The notes: a model not told the origin generated them from the letters alone. 64,000 nt of DNA from Alistipes_A hominis (GCF_014288115.1 NZ_JACOOK010000005.1:124001-188000), one strand, 5' to 3'. Numbered from the stretch's first letter, positions 1-8,840 are shown. Translations and numbers: made by a program.

Positions 1-732
1 CAGTTCACGAACCGCTTCAACCTCTACCGCTCGGCCGGAGTGACGGGACTGCCTTCGACGAAATACTCGACCGACGAAGCGATGACCGCCCTCGCGGAAG
101 TCGCCGACGAGGTGCTTCCGGACGACATGGGCTACGCATGGAGCAACATGTCGTACCAGGAAGCCCACAACAGCGGCGCGGGAATCGTATTCCTCTATGC
201 GGTGATCTTCGTTTTTTTGATTCTCGCCGCGCTGTACGAAAGCTGGAGCCTGCCGTTGAGCATCCTGCTCGGCATCCCGTTCGCGCTGCTCGGAGCGATG
301 GGCTTCACTTACCTGGCGCACCTGTTCGACCCGATATACGTCAACGACATTTTCATGCAGGTGTCGCTGATCATGCTGATCGGACTGGCGGCCAAAAACG
401 CGATCCTGATCGTGGAATACGCCCGCGACAAATTCAGCGAAGGCATGAACCTGCAACAGGCGGCTCTCGAAGGAGCCAAACTGCGGGTGCGGCCGGTCAT
501 CATGACCGCCGTAGCGTTCCTGATGGGCGTACTGCCGCTGATCTTCGCGACCGGCAGCAATGCCGTCGCGCGCAACATCATGGGGCTGGCGCTGTTCGGC
601 GGTATGCTGATCGCCACGCTGATCGGACTGTTCGCTTACCCCGGGTTGTTCGTGCTGATCGGAAAATGGGGACGTTACGAAGAAAAACGAAATCAAAAAG
701 CCGCGACGGAAAACAGTCCGGCCGTAAAATAA
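1..732 (+). CDS. RND (HAE1/AcrB-type) efflux permease, C-terminal fragment
   Basis: The frame is open from the first base, so this is the 3' end of a larger gene cut by the window edge. About 243 residues are visible. They match the C-terminal half of AcrB-type proton-driven exporters: the end of a periplasmic porter segment, then a hydrophobic helix leading into the family signature ALYESWSLPLSILLGIP, the conserved stretch GLAAKNAILIVEYARD, a VRPVIMTAVAF segment, and final membrane helices. The protein should sit in the inner membrane as a trimer and pump drugs, detergents or other toxic compounds through an outer-membrane channel. The next gene begins 3 bases after the stop and encodes such a channel, so the two form one operon. 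The adaptor gene is presumably upstream, outside the window. The substrate cannot be told. Confidence 0.93.
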   Translation, partial: QFTNRFNLYRSAGVTGLPSTKYSTDEAMTALAEVADEVLPDDMGYAWSNMSYQEAHNSGAGIVFLYAVIFVFLILAALYESWSLPLSILLGIPFALLGAMGFTYLAHLFDPIYVNDIFMQVSLIMLIGLAAKNAILIVEYARDKFSEGMNLQQAALEGAKLRVRPVIMTAVAFLMGVLPLIFATGSNAVARNIMGLALFGGMLIATLIGLFAYPGLFVLIGKWGRYEEKRNQKAATENSPAVK

Positions 733-735
733 ATC

Positions 736-2169
736 ATGATGCGATTCGATATGAACAAACGATATTTTATCCGGATATTCCCGCTGATCGTCCTTTTTGC
801 GGGCAGTTGCACGGTCGGTCCGAAATTCAAAGCGCCGGTCGTCGAAACCCCGCCGAGATACATGGGAGCGGCCGGCACCGCCGCAACGGATCTCTACTGG
901 TGGCAACTGTTCGACGACACGACGCTGACGAGGCTGATCGCGACGGCAATCGAGAACAACCGCAACGTCGAAATCGCCTTCTCCCGGGTCGAACAGGCGC
1001 GGCTGACGCTGAAGGAGACCCGCGCCGGTCTGTGGCCGTCGGTAAGCTACGGCGTCACCGGACAGTACGGCACGGAGTCCTTCATCGGACTGAAAAGCGA
1101 CAAACCGGTGGAAACCTATATCATCAAACCGAGCATCTCCTGGGAACTGGATCTGTTCGGCAAAATCAGGCGGATGAGCGAAGCCGACCGCGCGCAACTG
1201 CTGGCGACCGACCGGGCGGCGCAAGGCGTGTTGGTTTCGCTGGTAGCCGAGGTGGCATCGACCTATTTTTCCTACCTGCAGTACGAATATGCCGGTAAAA
1301 CCGCCCGACAGACCAGCATTTCCCGCGAAGCGACCTACGCGCTGCAGCAACAAAGCTATGCGATCGGCTCGATCGACGAGCTGCAACTGCGCCAGGGAGA
1401 AGCGGCCTATGCCACGGCCGCCGCGGCGAATGCCCAGTACGAACGCGCCAGCGAGCAGGCGTTACACGCCCTCAGCCTGTTGCTGGGACAAAATCCCTCG
1501 CAGGTCGTCGGCAAACACACTCCGCTGGTCGACCTCCGCATTCCGGCCGAAGTGCCCGCCGGTTTGCCGTCCGACCTGCTCGCCCGTCGGCCCGACATGG
1601 TCGAAGCTTACTATCAGGTGATGGCTGCCAACGCTCAGATCGGCGTGGCGCAGGCGATGCGTTTTCCGAGCATCGCGCTGACCGGAAACGGCGGCGTATT
1701 CAGCGAGGAATTCAAAAAGCTGTTCGATCACAATGCTTGGATGTGGTCGGCGGCAGGAGGGATTACGGGGCCGGTTTTCAATTTCGGAGCCAACAAACGC
1801 AGGGTACAGATCATGCGCGAGAAACACCGCGAGGCAATTATGAATTACGAGCAATGTTTTCTGCAGGCGCTCCGGGAGGTCGAAGACGCGCTGACAGCCG
1901 TCCGCACTTACCGTACCCAACTCGAATCGATGCTGACATTGGTAACGGCTGCCGAAAAAGCCGACCGGCTGTCGCAGCAGCAGTACGCCGCCGGACAGAT
2001 CAGTTACTTGGACGTTCTGGAAACGCAACGAACATTATTCGACGCGCAATCCGATTACGCGGAGACGCTCAGCGCAACGATGAGCAGCTACGCCACGCTT
2101 TACAAAGCGCTCGGAGGCGGCATCATGTCGCCGGAAGAATCGGCAGAAAAGAGCGCCGCAACTCAGTAA
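736..2169 (+). CDS. Outer-membrane efflux channel lipoprotein (NodT/OprM family)
   Basis: The product of about 477 residues is the outer-membrane exit duct of the tripartite pump whose permease lies just upstream. The N-terminus has a lipoprotein signal ending LFAGSC, with the lipidated Cys followed by TVGPKFKAP, typical of NodT-type channels. Two repeats of the TolC/OEP family follow; LLARRPDMVEAYYQVMAANAQIGVAQA and the later YLDVLETQRTLFDAQSDY region are characteristic. Three in-frame ATGs (736, 739, 751) are possible starts; 751 gives the tidiest signal peptide (MNKRYFIRIFPLIVL). The stop overlaps the stop of the convergent clostripain-family gene by 7 bases, leaving no room for a separate terminator. 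The substrate is unknown. Confidence 0.93.
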   Translation: MMRFDMNKRYFIRIFPLIVLFAGSCTVGPKFKAPVVETPPRYMGAAGTAATDLYWWQLFDDTTLTRLIATAIENNRNVEIAFSRVEQARLTLKETRAGLWPSVSYGVTGQYGTESFIGLKSDKPVETYIIKPSISWELDLFGKIRRMSEADRAQLLATDRAAQGVLVSLVAEVASTYFSYLQYEYAGKTARQTSISREATYALQQQSYAIGSIDELQLRQGEAAYATAAAANAQYERASEQALHALSLLLGQNPSQVVGKHTPLVDLRIPAEVPAGLPSDLLARRPDMVEAYYQVMAANAQIGVAQAMRFPSIALTGNGGVFSEEFKKLFDHNAWMWSAAGGITGPVFNFGANKRRVQIMREKHREAIMNYEQCFLQALREVEDALTAVRTYRTQLESMLTLVTAAEKADRLSQQQYAAGQISYLDVLETQRTLFDAQSDYAETLSATMSSYATLYKALGGGIMSPEESAEKSAATQ

Positions 2170-3365
2170 GCGATCCCGACCGCTTTCGCCCACGGGGTTT
2201 CCTTATAGGATTCTTGCAGAAGTTGCAACGCGGACAGGTCGCGCGGAACGTACGTGGAAAGTCCGCAGAAAGTATTCAGCTTGACGCACATATTAAAGGG
2301 TCCTACTCCCGGACCGGAATAGGCGCTGAAAACGTACTCGGTATGATCTTCGTAAACCACCGTTTTGCGAAGTTGCCCGGCGAACGCGGCATAAAGAGCG
2401 GCATCTCCGCCGATTTTGGAATAATAGTCCAGCAGATCGTGAAAAACGTGGGTCTGCATCCGCTCCAAATACTGAACCTGCGACACATCCGCCGAAGCGG
2501 GCGAAGCGGAGGCGTAAAACGCTTTGGCAGCCGCAGCCAGCGCGTCCAGTTCGTCGGTTTTAATCAGACCGACCGAGGCATAGGGCCACGTAGACGACGA
2601 TTGCCGGTAGTAATCGACGAACAGTCGGCAGACCTCTTCGAACCGCGGCGTATCCGCGAACAGTTCCGGCAAAATCGCATCGTACGAAAAACCGGACGAA
2701 AGGATCTCCGTCGGAGAAGCGATGATGTATTTGGCGGCATTCCGCAGTTCGTACAACGCCTCGACACTCCCCATAAAGCAGGCGTCGAACAGCAGGAAGT
2801 CGAATTCCCGATCCCGGGGCAACGCCCCGGCCAGATCGGAAATGTCGATATAATTGGCGCCGTCCTGAGCGAACCATTTGGTAAGGGGCGCATTCGGATC
2901 TTTCCGCCACAGATCGTCCGCCGAATAGCTTTTCGGAATCACTCCGGCAGGCGCCCAGCCCAATCCGTGCGACCACAGCACCAGCCCGTAGGATTCGGCC
3001 GGATACAGCGCTTTGGTACGCGCGATCACCCGGCTCAGCACCGACGTCGATGCGGAATTCTCTTTCGCATACTCCTCGACGACCGTCTTTTTGCCTCCCG
3101 ACTCGATCTTCAACAATTGGGGAGTACCTCCCTGCGGATCGATATAGACGATCAGGTTCCCGTCGATCGACTCCATTCCGACAAGCATCTGATCGACATT
3201 TTGCCAGGCGGAGTTCACCAAATTATTATCGGCGGCCATATAGACCAGGATCGTCCGCCCGCTCTTTACAGGCGGCGGATCGATTTTTCCTCCATCTTCA
3301 TTCTTTCCGCAGGAGAAAAACAGACAGGCTATCAGCCCTAAAACCGAAAAGTAAAATTTTCCCAT
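2163..3365 (-). CDS. Clostripain-family (C11) cysteine peptidase, lipoprotein
   Basis: Translation from the ATG at 3365 gives 400 residues. The lipoprotein signal LIACLFFSCGKN places the lipidated Cys at about residue 19, so the enzyme is probably exported and membrane-anchored. The family C11 catalytic pair is visible: His133 in LWSHGLGW and Cys196 in FDACFMGS. Members cleave after basic residues, usually Arg, often after self-processing. In-frame coding extends 50 residues further upstream, but that part is an Arg-rich antisense-like translation of the Gly-rich tail of the neighbouring gene and lacks a signal peptide, so the lipoprotein start was chosen. It is the last gene of an apparent operon with DUF4919, LemA and TPM-domain genes. 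Its substrates are unknown. Confidence 0.88.
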   Translation of the reverse strand: MGKFYFSVLGLIACLFFSCGKNEDGGKIDPPPVKSGRTILVYMAADNNLVNSAWQNVDQMLVGMESIDGNLIVYIDPQGGTPQLLKIESGGKKTVVEEYAKENSASTSVLSRVIARTKALYPAESYGLVLWSHGLGWAPAGVIPKSYSADDLWRKDPNAPLTKWFAQDGANYIDISDLAGALPRDREFDFLLFDACFMGSVEALYELRNAAKYIIASPTEILSSGFSYDAILPELFADTPRFEEVCRLFVDYYRQSSSTWPYASVGLIKTDELDALAAAAKAFYASASPASADVSQVQYLERMQTHVFHDLLDYYSKIGGDAALYAAFAGQLRKTVVYEDHTEYVFSAYSGPGVGPFNMCVKLNTFCGLSTYVPRDLSALQLLQESYKETPWAKAVGIAY

Positions 3366-3394
3366 CGAATCCGTATTATTGTTCGTTATCAAAC

Positions 3395-4162
3395 CTACCA
3401 GGAACGTCCGGCTCCGCCGCCGCCCGACATTCCGCCTCCGAAACCGCCGAAACCTCCGCCTCCGAAACTGCCTCCGCCACGCGACCCGCCGCCCAGGAAA
3501 ATCGGGGGGAACCACCCTCCCCCGCCGCGGCTGCCGTTGCCTCCATGCCCTCCTCCCTTGCGGCCGGCGGCAAACAAAAAGAAAAGCACCAGAATCGCTA
3601 CCAGCCCGACGGCGACTCCGCCGCCTTCGTCTCGACCGGCATACTGATCGGCCGTGAATTCCCCGCGGGAAAGTTGCATCAGTACGTTCGTCGCCTTGTC
3701 CAACCCGTCATAAACGCTTCCCCGGCGAAACTCCGGGATCATCTCCTGATCCAAAATCCGCCCGGCGGTAATATCCGGGATCACCCCTTCCAGGCCGTAT
3801 CCCACCGAAATGTAGGCTTCGCCCCGGGAATCGGGTTGCGACGGCTTGACCAGAATCAGAATCCCGTTATCCTTGCCTTTGCGTCCGACTCCCCACTTGT
3901 CGTGCAGCCGCTGCGCATAGTCGGCCGGAGCGTAACCGTCCAGATCGTCCACCGTAACGACGGTAATCTGCGTCGAAGTCTCGCGGTCGAAATCCGCCAG
4001 CTTTTGTTCCAGCGACCGGCGCTGCGCCTCGTCGAGCAATCCGGCGAAATCGTTGACCAAGCGCGGCGGCGACATCTGATCGGGCAACTGCTGCGCGACG
4101 AGCGGCAGCGAAAGCAAAGCCGCGCCGCACCAGCAGGCAAAGATCCTTAACAGCGATCTCAT
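3395..4162 (-). CDS. TPM-domain protein, YgcG-like, with Gly-rich tail
   Basis: The protein has 255 residues. A signal peptide (about residues 1-23, ending PLVAQ) is followed by a TPM domain (about 30-155) with the start VNDFAGLLDEAQRRSLEQ and the conserved TSTQITVVTVDDLDGYAPADYA and KWGVGRKGKDNGILILV segments. A short membrane helix (VAVGLVAILVLFFLF) comes next, and the last 45 residues are glycine-rich, ending GGGGAGRSW, as in YgcG-type proteins. TPM domains of plants (TLP18.3) act as acid phosphatases in photosystem repair; the bacterial role is poorly defined. YgcG-like proteins often sit beside LemA, and here lemA lies 14 bases upstream. The gene probably encodes an envelope protein working with LemA. 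Confidence 0.88.
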   Translation of the reverse strand: MRSLLRIFACWCGAALLSLPLVAQQLPDQMSPPRLVNDFAGLLDEAQRRSLEQKLADFDRETSTQITVVTVDDLDGYAPADYAQRLHDKWGVGRKGKDNGILILVKPSQPDSRGEAYISVGYGLEGVIPDITAGRILDQEMIPEFRRGSVYDGLDKATNVLMQLSRGEFTADQYAGRDEGGGVAVGLVAILVLFFLFAAGRKGGGHGGNGSRGGGGWFPPIFLGGGSRGGGSFGGGGFGGFGGGMSGGGGAGRSW

Positions 4163-4176
4163 CGATATGCGACCCG

Positions 4177-4764
4177 TTAAAATTCGACTTTAGGAGCGAC
4201 TTCCGAGCCGGGTTGCGCTTCGAAATAACCGATCGGGGCGAATCCGAACATCCCGGCCAGCAGGTTGCGCGGAAACATTTTGATATAGGTGTTGAACTGC
4301 TGCGCGGCATCGTTGAATTTGCGCCGTTCGACGGCAATCCGGTTTTCCGTCCCTTCGAGCTGCGTCTGCAAATCCAGGAAGTTCTGGTTGGCTTTCAGGT
4401 CGGGATAACTCTCGGAGATAGCCATCAACCGACTGAGCGCCGACGAAAGCTCGCCTTGCGCCTGATCGAAACGGGCCATAGCGGCGGCATCGTTCACGTC
4501 GATCCGGGTCTGCGTCGCTTTCGCACGCGCTTCGACTACCTGTTCCAGCGTATTCTGTTCGTGGGCAGCGTAACCCTTTACGGTGCTCACCAAATTCGGA
4601 ATCAGGTCGGCGCGACGCTGATACTGATTCTCAATGTTGCCCAACTGCGCCGTAGCGGCTTCGCTGCGGCTGACCATATCGTTGTAACTTCCTTTCAACC
4701 ATGAATAAGCGCCCAGCACAACGACTGCCACGACCGCCAAAATAATCCATCCTTTACGTTTCAT
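4177..4764 (-). CDS. lemA: LemA family membrane protein
   Basis: The product has 195 residues. It begins with one membrane helix (WIILAVVAVVVLGAYSWL, about residues 6-23) and continues as an alpha-helical domain facing the periplasm. The hallmark LemA segments are visible: YNDMVSRSEAATAQLGNIENQYQRRADLIPNLVSTVKGYAAHEQ near the N-terminus, and FNTYIKMFPRNLLAGMFGF with FEAQPGSEVAPKVEF at the C-terminus. The length is normal for the family. Biochemical function is not established; LemA proteins have been linked to envelope stress and to partners such as TPM/YgcG proteins or metallopeptidases. The start at 4764 is 24 bases downstream of the DUF4919 gene, and the TPM gene follows 14 bases later, so these are almost certainly cotranscribed. 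Confidence 0.92.
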   Translation of the reverse strand: MKRKGWIILAVVAVVVLGAYSWLKGSYNDMVSRSEAATAQLGNIENQYQRRADLIPNLVSTVKGYAAHEQNTLEQVVEARAKATQTRIDVNDAAAMARFDQAQGELSSALSRLMAISESYPDLKANQNFLDLQTQLEGTENRIAVERRKFNDAAQQFNTYIKMFPRNLLAGMFGFAPIGYFEAQPGSEVAPKVEF

Positions 4765-4788
4765 TCTCTGTCTTCTTAATAACTGTTT

Positions 4789-5562
4789 TTACTCAACCTT
4801 CTCCACACTGGGCGCCGCCCGCCTTTTCAACGGCAGTCCGTTGAATTCCCATCCGCTACTGCGCTTTTCGGGCTCCTTGTCGGGCCGCTGCCAATAGATC
4901 CGCCCGAAATCGAAATAATATCCTTTAACTCCTTTCTCCTTCACCAGCAGCGGCGTATAAGCCACCGTCCGACTGATCACGCGCTCCTTGCCGCAAATGA
5001 TATTCTCGCTGGCCAGAAAATCGCGCACATGCGAAAAATAGATGATGTGCCACGGCGACTCCTCGCTCAGTCCGGTTCCCGAAGACTTGATCGCATTCAG
5101 CACCCCCTGCAACCGGTAATAGTTGATCCGCTCGTTCAGCGTATCTCCGATCCCGCCGTAAGCGTAAATCAGGAAATTGATCGCTCCCGGATCGAACGGC
5201 TCTTTTTTCAACACCTCGTTCCCGTAGGCGATAACCCGCCGGTAGTCCGCCTCGTTCAGCGAATCGGCCTCCAGAATTTGCAGGATCTTGTCGCGGGCCG
5301 CCGGCGTCTCGAACGGCTTGTATTCCGGACGCCATACGAAACCGTAGTACAAATAACGGTAGTCGGTATCCGTCAGAGTCGTATCGCCGGTCAGATAACG
5401 GGTGAAAAGCGTCGGGTAATAGTAAGGGGAAGCGCTGTTGATCGTTTCCCGGAGGATCGCGTCGTTATCCGGGGCCTGTGTCCGCACCGTATCCTGCTGC
5501 GCCGCAGCGGACAAAACCCCTGCAAACATCAACACCGCCAAAGAGAAAACAATTCGTCTCAT
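4789..5562 (-). CDS. DUF4919-type secreted protein
   Basis: The ATG at 5562 gives about 257 residues starting MRRIVFSLAVLMFAGVLSAAAQQ, a clear signal peptide; a GTG at 5577 in the same frame would add five residues and weaken it. The rest is soluble and contains SPYYYPTLFTRYLTGDTTL followed by a helical region with INFLIYAYGGIGDTLNERINYYRLQGVL, and ends with a DFGRIYWQRPDKEPEK segment. This agrees with DUF4919, a Bacteroidetes family of unknown function. It appears to be the first gene of an operon with lemA, the TPM protein and the C11 peptidase, which points to the cell envelope. Upstream, an A/T-rich stretch (about 5585-5605) could hold a promoter, but no exact TAnnTTTG was seen on this strand. 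Confidence 0.8.
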   Translation of the reverse strand: MRRIVFSLAVLMFAGVLSAAAQQDTVRTQAPDNDAILRETINSASPYYYPTLFTRYLTGDTTLTDTDYRYLYYGFVWRPEYKPFETPAARDKILQILEADSLNEADYRRVIAYGNEVLKKEPFDPGAINFLIYAYGGIGDTLNERINYYRLQGVLNAIKSSGTGLSEESPWHIIYFSHVRDFLASENIICGKERVISRTVAYTPLLVKEKGVKGYYFDFGRIYWQRPDKEPEKRSSGWEFNGLPLKRRAAPSVEKVE

Positions 5563-5654
5563 ATCTTTATATTTCACCCTTAATAAACGCTAAAAATATA
5601 AAAATATTTGACGCGGACGAAATTTAGGGCTTATTCGGTCGGCCCGCGAAGCGG

Positions 5655-6542
5655 TCAACGGAGTTCGTACGCTTTCAGCAGGCCGTCGATCTTGGAGACC
5701 AACCGGTCGCTGGCAGGCACCAGCGGCAGGCGCAAATAATTGCCGATCACGCCCAGACAACTCAGCGCAGCTTTGATGCCGGTCGGATTCCCCTCTTCGA
5801 ACAGGGAATCGACCGCCTCCATCATCTGAAGGTGCAGCGAAGCCGCTTCTTTCACGCGGCCGTCGAGAGCCAAATGCGCCATCCGGCAGAATTTCTCAGG
5901 GAAAGCCTGAGCTGCGACGGAGATGATCCCGTCCCCGCCCAGCGCCACCATCGGCAGGGTCAGGTTATCGTCGCCGGAAACCACGGCGAATCCCTCCGGC
6001 CGGTCGCGCAGGATATAAGCCGCCTGCGACAGGCATCCGCTGGCCTCCTTGACCGCGACGACGTTCGGACAATCGTGCGCCAGGCGCAGCACGGTTTCGG
6101 CTTTCATGTTGACGCCGGTACGTCCCGGCACGTTGTACAGCACCACTCCGCACGGAGCCGCAGCGGCAACCGCCTTGTAATGCTGATAAATACCCTCCTG
6201 CGAAGGCTTATTATAATAAGGAGTGACCGTAAGGATCGCATCGATCCCGGTAAAATCGGTTTTGCGGATCGAAGCCACCACTTCGGCCGTATTGTTACCG
6301 CCCATTCCGAGCACGACCGGCAGGCGTCCGTTATTCTTCCGAACCACGCAACTGACGACCGCCTCTTTCTCGTCGGCAGTCAGCGTAGGCGTTTCGGCCG
6401 TCGTTCCGAGCACGACCAGGTAATCGGCCCCGCCGGCAGTCACCCGTTCAACCAGCGCTTCCAATGCGCCGAAATCGACCGATCCGTCTTCCGAAAACGG
6501 GGTTATCAGGGCGATCCCCACGCCTCTCATGTTAGGTTTCAT
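5655..6542 (-). CDS. dapA: 4-hydroxy-tetrahydrodipicolinate synthase
   Basis: DapA condenses pyruvate with aspartate-semialdehyde in the first committed step of the diaminopimelate/lysine pathway. The 295-residue product is a normal-length TIM barrel. Visible active-site elements are GTTAE (Thr47/Thr48), TPYYNKP, the catalytic Tyr136 in VVLYNVPGRTG and the Schiff-base Lys165 in VAVKEASG. The GTT motif is followed by Ala where many family members have Gly. The protein should be a cytoplasmic tetramer. An exact TAAATTTG element 22 bases before the ATG gives the gene its own promoter, although ligA ends only 36 bases upstream. The partner enzyme dapB is in this window too, but 23 kb away and in another operon. 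Confidence 0.97.
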   Translation of the reverse strand: MKPNMRGVGIALITPFSEDGSVDFGALEALVERVTAGGADYLVVLGTTAETPTLTADEKEAVVSCVVRKNNGRLPVVLGMGGNNTAEVVASIRKTDFTGIDAILTVTPYYNKPSQEGIYQHYKAVAAAAPCGVVLYNVPGRTGVNMKAETVLRLAHDCPNVVAVKEASGCLSQAAYILRDRPEGFAVVSGDDNLTLPMVALGGDGIISVAAQAFPEKFCRMAHLALDGRVKEAASLHLQMMEAVDSLFEEGNPTGIKAALSCLGVIGNYLRLPLVPASDRLVSKIDGLLKAYELR

Positions 6543-6563
6543 CGTGAAATGTTAATTTTCGGA

Positions 6564-6571
6564 CAAATTTA
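6564..6571 (-). promoter_or_regulatory. Promoter -7 element for dapA
   Basis: The minus strand reads TAAATTTG, an exact match to the Bacteroidetes -7 consensus TAnnTTTG, placed 22 bases before the dapA ATG. It lies in the 36-base gap after ligA. No clear -33 TTTG was found at the expected distance. Confidence 0.6.
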
Positions 6572-6578
6572 ATATTTT

Positions 6579-8675
6579 TTACCCGAACAAGGTGCGCTGC
6601 TTCGAATTATTTTCCGAGGGTTCTTCTTTTTTCTCGGACGACGATTGTTCCGCAACGGGAATTTCATCGTGTTCCTTCTCCCCGACGGCTTCTCCGGCAA
6701 TAATCCGTTCGAAATCGGCCTCGCCGATAATTTTGACGCCCAGCTTATTGGCTTTGGTCAATTTCGCCGGGCCGATATTATTGCCGGCCAACAGATAATC
6801 GGTATTGGACGAAACAGCTCCCTGATTCTTGCCGCCGTGCGCCTCGATCAGTTGTTTCAACTGATCGCGCGAATGTCTTTCGAACGTCCCCGAAATGACG
6901 ATCTTTTTGCCGTCGAGACGATCCGAAAGACGCGCCGATTCCCCGGCTTCGAAATGCAGGCCGCTCGCCTTCAGCCGTTCCAAAATATCCAGGTTCGCCG
7001 GATCGAGAAAGTAATCCCGCACGCTGACAGCGATCCGCTCGCCGATATCCTCCGCCGTAGCCAGCTCCTCGGGCGTAGCCGCGGCAAGCGCATCGAGGCT
7101 CTTGAACTGCGCGGCAAGCGTTTTGGCGGTCGTCTCGCCGACGAAGCGGATCCCGATCGCGAACAACACCCGGTCAAAAGGCACGTTTAACGACTTCCGG
7201 ATACTGTTTAAAATATTGTCGGCGGATTTCTCGCCCAGACGCGGCAAATCGACCAGGTCCTCGCGTTTCAGCCGGTACAGATCGGCGATATCGGCGACCA
7301 GCCCCGAATCGTACAACAGTTGCACCGTCTCCTCGCCGAGACCGTCGATATTCATCGCCTTACGCGAAATGAAATGCACGATACGGCCGACGATCTGCGG
7401 CGGACAATGGCTTGGGTTCGGACAGTAATGGCGCGCCTCGCCTTCGTATTTGACCAATTCCGTTCCGCATTCCGGACAGTGCGTGATGAACTTGAACGGC
7501 TCGCTGCCGGCCGGACGTTCGGACAGATCAACGCCGGTAATTTTCGGAATAATTTCGCCGCCCTTTTCCACATAGACCATATCGCCGAGCCGGATATCGA
7601 GCAGCGCGATCTGTTCGGCATTGTGCAGCGAAGCCCGTTTGACGGTTGTGCCGGCCAGCGGCACCGGATCGAGGTTGGCGACCGGCGTCACCGCCCCGGT
7701 ACGCCCGACCTGAAAATCGACCGACAACAGCCGGGTGCGGGCCTGCTCCGCTTTGAATTTATAGGCTACGGCCCAGCGCGGAGCCTTGGCGGTATAACCG
7801 AGCCGATTCTGATCGGCGAAACGGTTCACTTTGATTACCACGCCGTCCGTAGCGAACGGCAGGTCGTAACGCGCCTTATCCCAATGACGGATAAAAGCGT
7901 CTATCTCGTCGATCGAACGGCACAGGCTGATCTGATCGGATACCTTAAATCCCCAACGTCGGGCCGCCTGCAAACTTTCGTAATGGGTTTCGAACGGCAG
8001 CTTGTCGCCGACCAGCGCATACAGCGTGCAGTCGAGCTCGCGGCGGGCGGTTTCGGCCGAGCTCTGTTGTTTGAGCGACCCGGCGGCGGCATTGCGCGGA
8101 TTGGCGAACGGCGTCTCCCCGATGTCTTCCCGCTCCCGGTTCAGTCGTTCGAACGAGCGGAACGGCATCAGCACCTCGCCGCGAATTTCGAAAAAGGACG
8201 GGTAATCGTCCCCGGCAAGCCGCAGCGGCACGGTGCGGATCGTCCTTACGTTCGCCGTCACGTCGTCGCCGCGCGTCCCGTCGCCGCGCGTCACGGACTG
8301 CGACAAGCGACCGTCCTGATAAGTCAGGCTGATCGCCGTGCCGTCGAATTTCAGCTCGCATACGTATTCCACAGGTTCCACCTCCTTGCGGATGCGAACA
8401 TCGAATTCGTGCAGCTCGTCGAGCGAATAGGTATTCGACAGCGACAACATCGGATAACGGTGTTCCACGGTGCGAAACTCATTGGTCGCATCGCTGCCGA
8501 CGCGATGCGTCGGCGAATTGGGATCGTCGAACTCCGGGTAGGCTTTTTCGAGCTCCTGCAACTCGCGTAACAGGGCGTCGAATTCGTAATCGCCGATCAG
8601 CGGATCATTCAGTACGTAATACCGGTAATTGTGATCATTGATTTGTTCGCGAAGTTGTTCGATTTTCTGCCGCAT
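6579..8675 (-). CDS. ligA: NAD-dependent DNA ligase LigA
   Basis: LigA seals nicks between Okazaki fragments and in repair, using NAD+. The 698-residue product shows all domains in order: Ia domain (HNYRYYVLNDPLIGDYEFD), adenylation domain with the nucleotidyl-accepting Lys109 in ELKFDGTAIS and TRGDGTRGDDVT, OB fold (DFQVGRTGAVTPVANL), a four-Cys zinc finger around residues 395-425 (CPECGTEL ... HYCPNPSHC), helix-hairpin-helix repeats, and a BRCT domain with GKKIVISGTF. After the BRCT a charged, probably disordered tail of about 35 residues ends in QRTLFG, which resembles a sliding-clamp binding motif. The length is slightly above the 670 residues usual for the family because of this tail. 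No strong promoter was seen before the ATG at 8675. Confidence 0.97.
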   Translation of the reverse strand: MRQKIEQLREQINDHNYRYYVLNDPLIGDYEFDALLRELQELEKAYPEFDDPNSPTHRVGSDATNEFRTVEHRYPMLSLSNTYSLDELHEFDVRIRKEVEPVEYVCELKFDGTAISLTYQDGRLSQSVTRGDGTRGDDVTANVRTIRTVPLRLAGDDYPSFFEIRGEVLMPFRSFERLNREREDIGETPFANPRNAAAGSLKQQSSAETARRELDCTLYALVGDKLPFETHYESLQAARRWGFKVSDQISLCRSIDEIDAFIRHWDKARYDLPFATDGVVIKVNRFADQNRLGYTAKAPRWAVAYKFKAEQARTRLLSVDFQVGRTGAVTPVANLDPVPLAGTTVKRASLHNAEQIALLDIRLGDMVYVEKGGEIIPKITGVDLSERPAGSEPFKFITHCPECGTELVKYEGEARHYCPNPSHCPPQIVGRIVHFISRKAMNIDGLGEETVQLLYDSGLVADIADLYRLKREDLVDLPRLGEKSADNILNSIRKSLNVPFDRVLFAIGIRFVGETTAKTLAAQFKSLDALAAATPEELATAEDIGERIAVSVRDYFLDPANLDILERLKASGLHFEAGESARLSDRLDGKKIVISGTFERHSRDQLKQLIEAHGGKNQGAVSSNTDYLLAGNNIGPAKLTKANKLGVKIIGEADFERIIAGEAVGEKEHDEIPVAEQSSSEKKEEPSENNSKQRTLFG

Positions 8676-8703
8676 AATAGTACCGATTTAATATAAAAGG
8701 CAT

Positions 8704-8711
8704 TACTTTTG
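8704..8711 (+). promoter_or_regulatory. Possible distal promoter -7 element
   Basis: The plus strand reads TACTTTTG, an exact TAnnTTTG match, 178 bases before the ATG at 8889. It could start a long leader for the small acidic protein gene, or be chance in an A/T-rich gap. The 213-base gap (8676-8888) between the divergent ligA and this gene otherwise contains only A/T-rich sequence and the nearer promoter at 8861; no conserved RNA was recognised. Confidence 0.3.
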
Positions 8712-8840
8712 TGCCGCCTACGGGAAAGCCGTGACAAAACTAATAAAAAACAAACACAAAAACCAGACCCCAAACGGCAACGTTTCGGAGTAAAAAACAG
8801 GCCATACGGACAATTTGCAGTTTTTTTGGGATGTTCGTGT

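Noticed and set aside
3366..3515. N-terminal 50-residue extension of the clostripain-family protein
   Set aside because: The extension is Arg-rich, overlaps the Gly-rich tail of the TPM gene and would hide the lipoprotein signal.
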